64,000 bases of DNA from Lachnospira eligens (lineage in GTDB: Bacteria; Bacillota; Clostridia; Lachnospirales; Lachnospiraceae): assembly GCF_009680455.1 (NCBI RefSeq), contig NZ_WKRD01000005.1, forward strand, positions 186,001 to 250,000. The letters are read 5' to 3'. Position 1 is the first letter of the stretch. Each line of letters starts with the position of its first letter. Both the position numbers and the translations under genes were made by a program. This document shows positions 63,218-64,000 of this stretch, one piece after another. The notes below the pieces were generated by a model that did not search any database, had not been told where the DNA came from, and saw only the letters and a list, made by a program, of their open reading frames with translations.

Positions 63218-63245
63218 TTTAATTGTTTATATACACATTAGATGT

Positions 63246-63273
63246 TTAACATACCGCCTGATAGTGTTATACT
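63246..63273 (+). promoter_or_regulatory. Sigma-A promoter for the cyclophilin gene
   Basis: TTAACA (five of six) and TATACT (five of six) are 16 bases apart, about 33 bases before the start codon. Confidence 0.55.
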
Positions 63274-63306
63274 TGATTCACTAATTCTAGAAAGGAATAT
63301 TTTAAA

Positions 63307-63921
63307 ATGATGAAAAAACATTTATTAAGCATAATTTTATTATGCCTTTTATTCAGCCTGACTGCATGTAACAGACAGACTTCTGGTAATTCATCAACTT
63401 CTGATGGAAACACTCAGTTATCCGGCAAGCACCATGTTGCCATTGAAGTAAACAATTATGGAACGATTGAGGTAGAACTTGATGCAGATACTGCCCCGAT
63501 TACTGTTACTAATTTTATTAATCTTGCCAATTCAGGATTTTATAACGGTCTGACTTTTCATCGCGTAATTGATGGATTTATGATTCAGGGCGGTGACCCT
63601 AATGGTGACGGAACTGGTGGCTCTTCAGAGAAAATCAATGGTGAATTCAAGTCAAATGGCGTCCAAAATAATATAAGCCATGTAAGAGGTACTATATCTA
63701 TGGCACGCTCTTCTGCAAATAATTCTGCAAGTTCTCAGTTTTTCATTATGCAAAAAGACACTCCTAGCCTTGATGGACAATACGCAGCTTTCGGAACTGT
63801 CACAAGCGGTATGGACATTGTCGATAAGATATGTAAAGACTGCACTGACACTAACCAAAATGGGGTGATTACTGACAAGAGTAAACAGCCTGTGATTAGT
63901 ACTATAAGGGTTGTGGATTAA
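63307..63921 (+). CDS. Lipoprotein peptidyl-prolyl cis-trans isomerase (cyclophilin)
   Basis: Cyclophilins assist folding by turning proline bonds. The 204-residue protein has a lipoprotein signal with lipobox LTAC, so it should be anchored outside the membrane, then a Ser/Thr-rich linker and a cyclophilin domain with FHRVIDGFMIQGGDPNGDG, GTISMARS and SSQFFIM. It is therefore a surface foldase, comparable in role to PrsA though of a different family. AAAGGA precedes the start. A hairpin follows it. It is the last gene in the window and is divergent from natA. Confidence 0.94.
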   Translation: MMKKHLLSIILLCLLFSLTACNRQTSGNSSTSDGNTQLSGKHHVAIEVNNYGTIEVELDADTAPITVTNFINLANSGFYNGLTFHRVIDGFMIQGGDPNGDGTGGSSEKINGEFKSNGVQNNISHVRGTISMARSSANNSASSQFFIMQKDTPSLDGQYAAFGTVTSGMDIVDKICKDCTDTNQNGVITDKSKQPVISTIRVVD

Positions 63922-63923
63922 CG

Positions 63924-63960
63924 AATAACCGCACCATCAAACGCGGTGCGGTTATTATAT
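63924..63960 (+). terminator. Intrinsic terminator after the cyclophilin gene
   Basis: AATAACCGCACC and GGTGCGGTTATT form a perfect 12-bp stem; the tract after it (ATATTAAAA) has few T, so termination may be weak or bidirectional. The last 40 bases of the window hold nothing I can identify. Confidence 0.65.
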
Positions 63961-64000
63961 TAAAACATATTCTATTTATCAAAATCATAACTATTCTCAT

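Noticed and set aside
1..64000. Mobile elements, CRISPR, prophage, integron or toxin-antitoxin genes
   Set aside because: No transposase, integrase, direct-repeat array or small paired toxin-antitoxin frames were seen; gene order is conserved throughout.

Overview
The window reads as housekeeping chromosome of an AT-rich, low-GC Gram-positive anaerobe of the class Clostridia. The best guess is a Lachnospiraceae member close to Lachnospira or Eubacterium eligens; this rests on gene order and protein character, not on any search. The pointers are a Spo0A with its C-terminal DNA-binding domain, a full spoIIIAA-AH set, SpoIVB, the pta-ackA acetate pathway, and Bacillus-like gene neighbourhoods. 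Almost all genes lie on the minus strand. No stretch longer than 300 bases lacks a gene, and I see no phage, insertion sequence, CRISPR array or integron.

Layout. 1-2.4 kb: der, plsY and the start of gpsA (phospholipid precursors and ribosome assembly). 2.5-3.3 kb: an unrecognised membrane-anchored protein. 3.4-12.1 kb: pgeF, yraN, an FlhB-tail protein, a FliK-like protein, rnhB, rbgA, lepB, rplS, rimM, khpA, rpsP, ffh and ylxM. This is the Bacillus ylxM-ffh-rpsP-rimM-trmD-rplS-ylqF-rnhB block, but trmD is missing from its usual slot. 12.2-14.7 kb: an AI-2E-type membrane protein and threonine deaminase. 14.7-25.1 kb: ftsY, smc, rnc, acpP, plsX, a small lipoprotein, rpmF, a DUF177 protein, ackA and pta, with tmcAL divergent. 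26.5-34.8 kb: a DUF711 protein with its ACT partner, a WalJ-type hydrolase, a large FtsA-like protein with extra beta-grasp-like repeats, coaE, polA and a small zinc-finger membrane protein. Then come a tRNA-Leu(CAA) with its own promoter and terminator, glgA and a CwlO/PcsB-like NlpC/P60 hydrolase.

37.8-55.1 kb is the sporulation and isoprenoid block, on the minus strand from spoIIIAA down to spo0A: spoIIIAA-AH, asp23, nusB, xseA, xseB, ispA, dxs, tlyA, nadK, argR, recN, spoIVB, a Na+-coupled amino-acid transporter, spo0A. It matches the Bacillus order except for nadK, the transporter, and no folD. Two tandem Spo0A boxes precede spo0A. 55.1-63.9 kb holds two ABC transporters, a D-Ala-D-Ala carboxypeptidase, a polysaccharide deacetylase and a lipoprotein cyclophilin.

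No clearly new multi-gene system is visible. The points worth attention are regulatory and architectural: a 19-bp stem-loop just ahead of rnc, a promoter sharing bases with a terminator ahead of ylxM-ffh, a terminator containing the spoIIIAA start, a probable CTG start for spoIIIAE, tandem 0A boxes, a 14-bp inverted repeat ahead of an ABC transporter, and the FtsA-like fusion protein.
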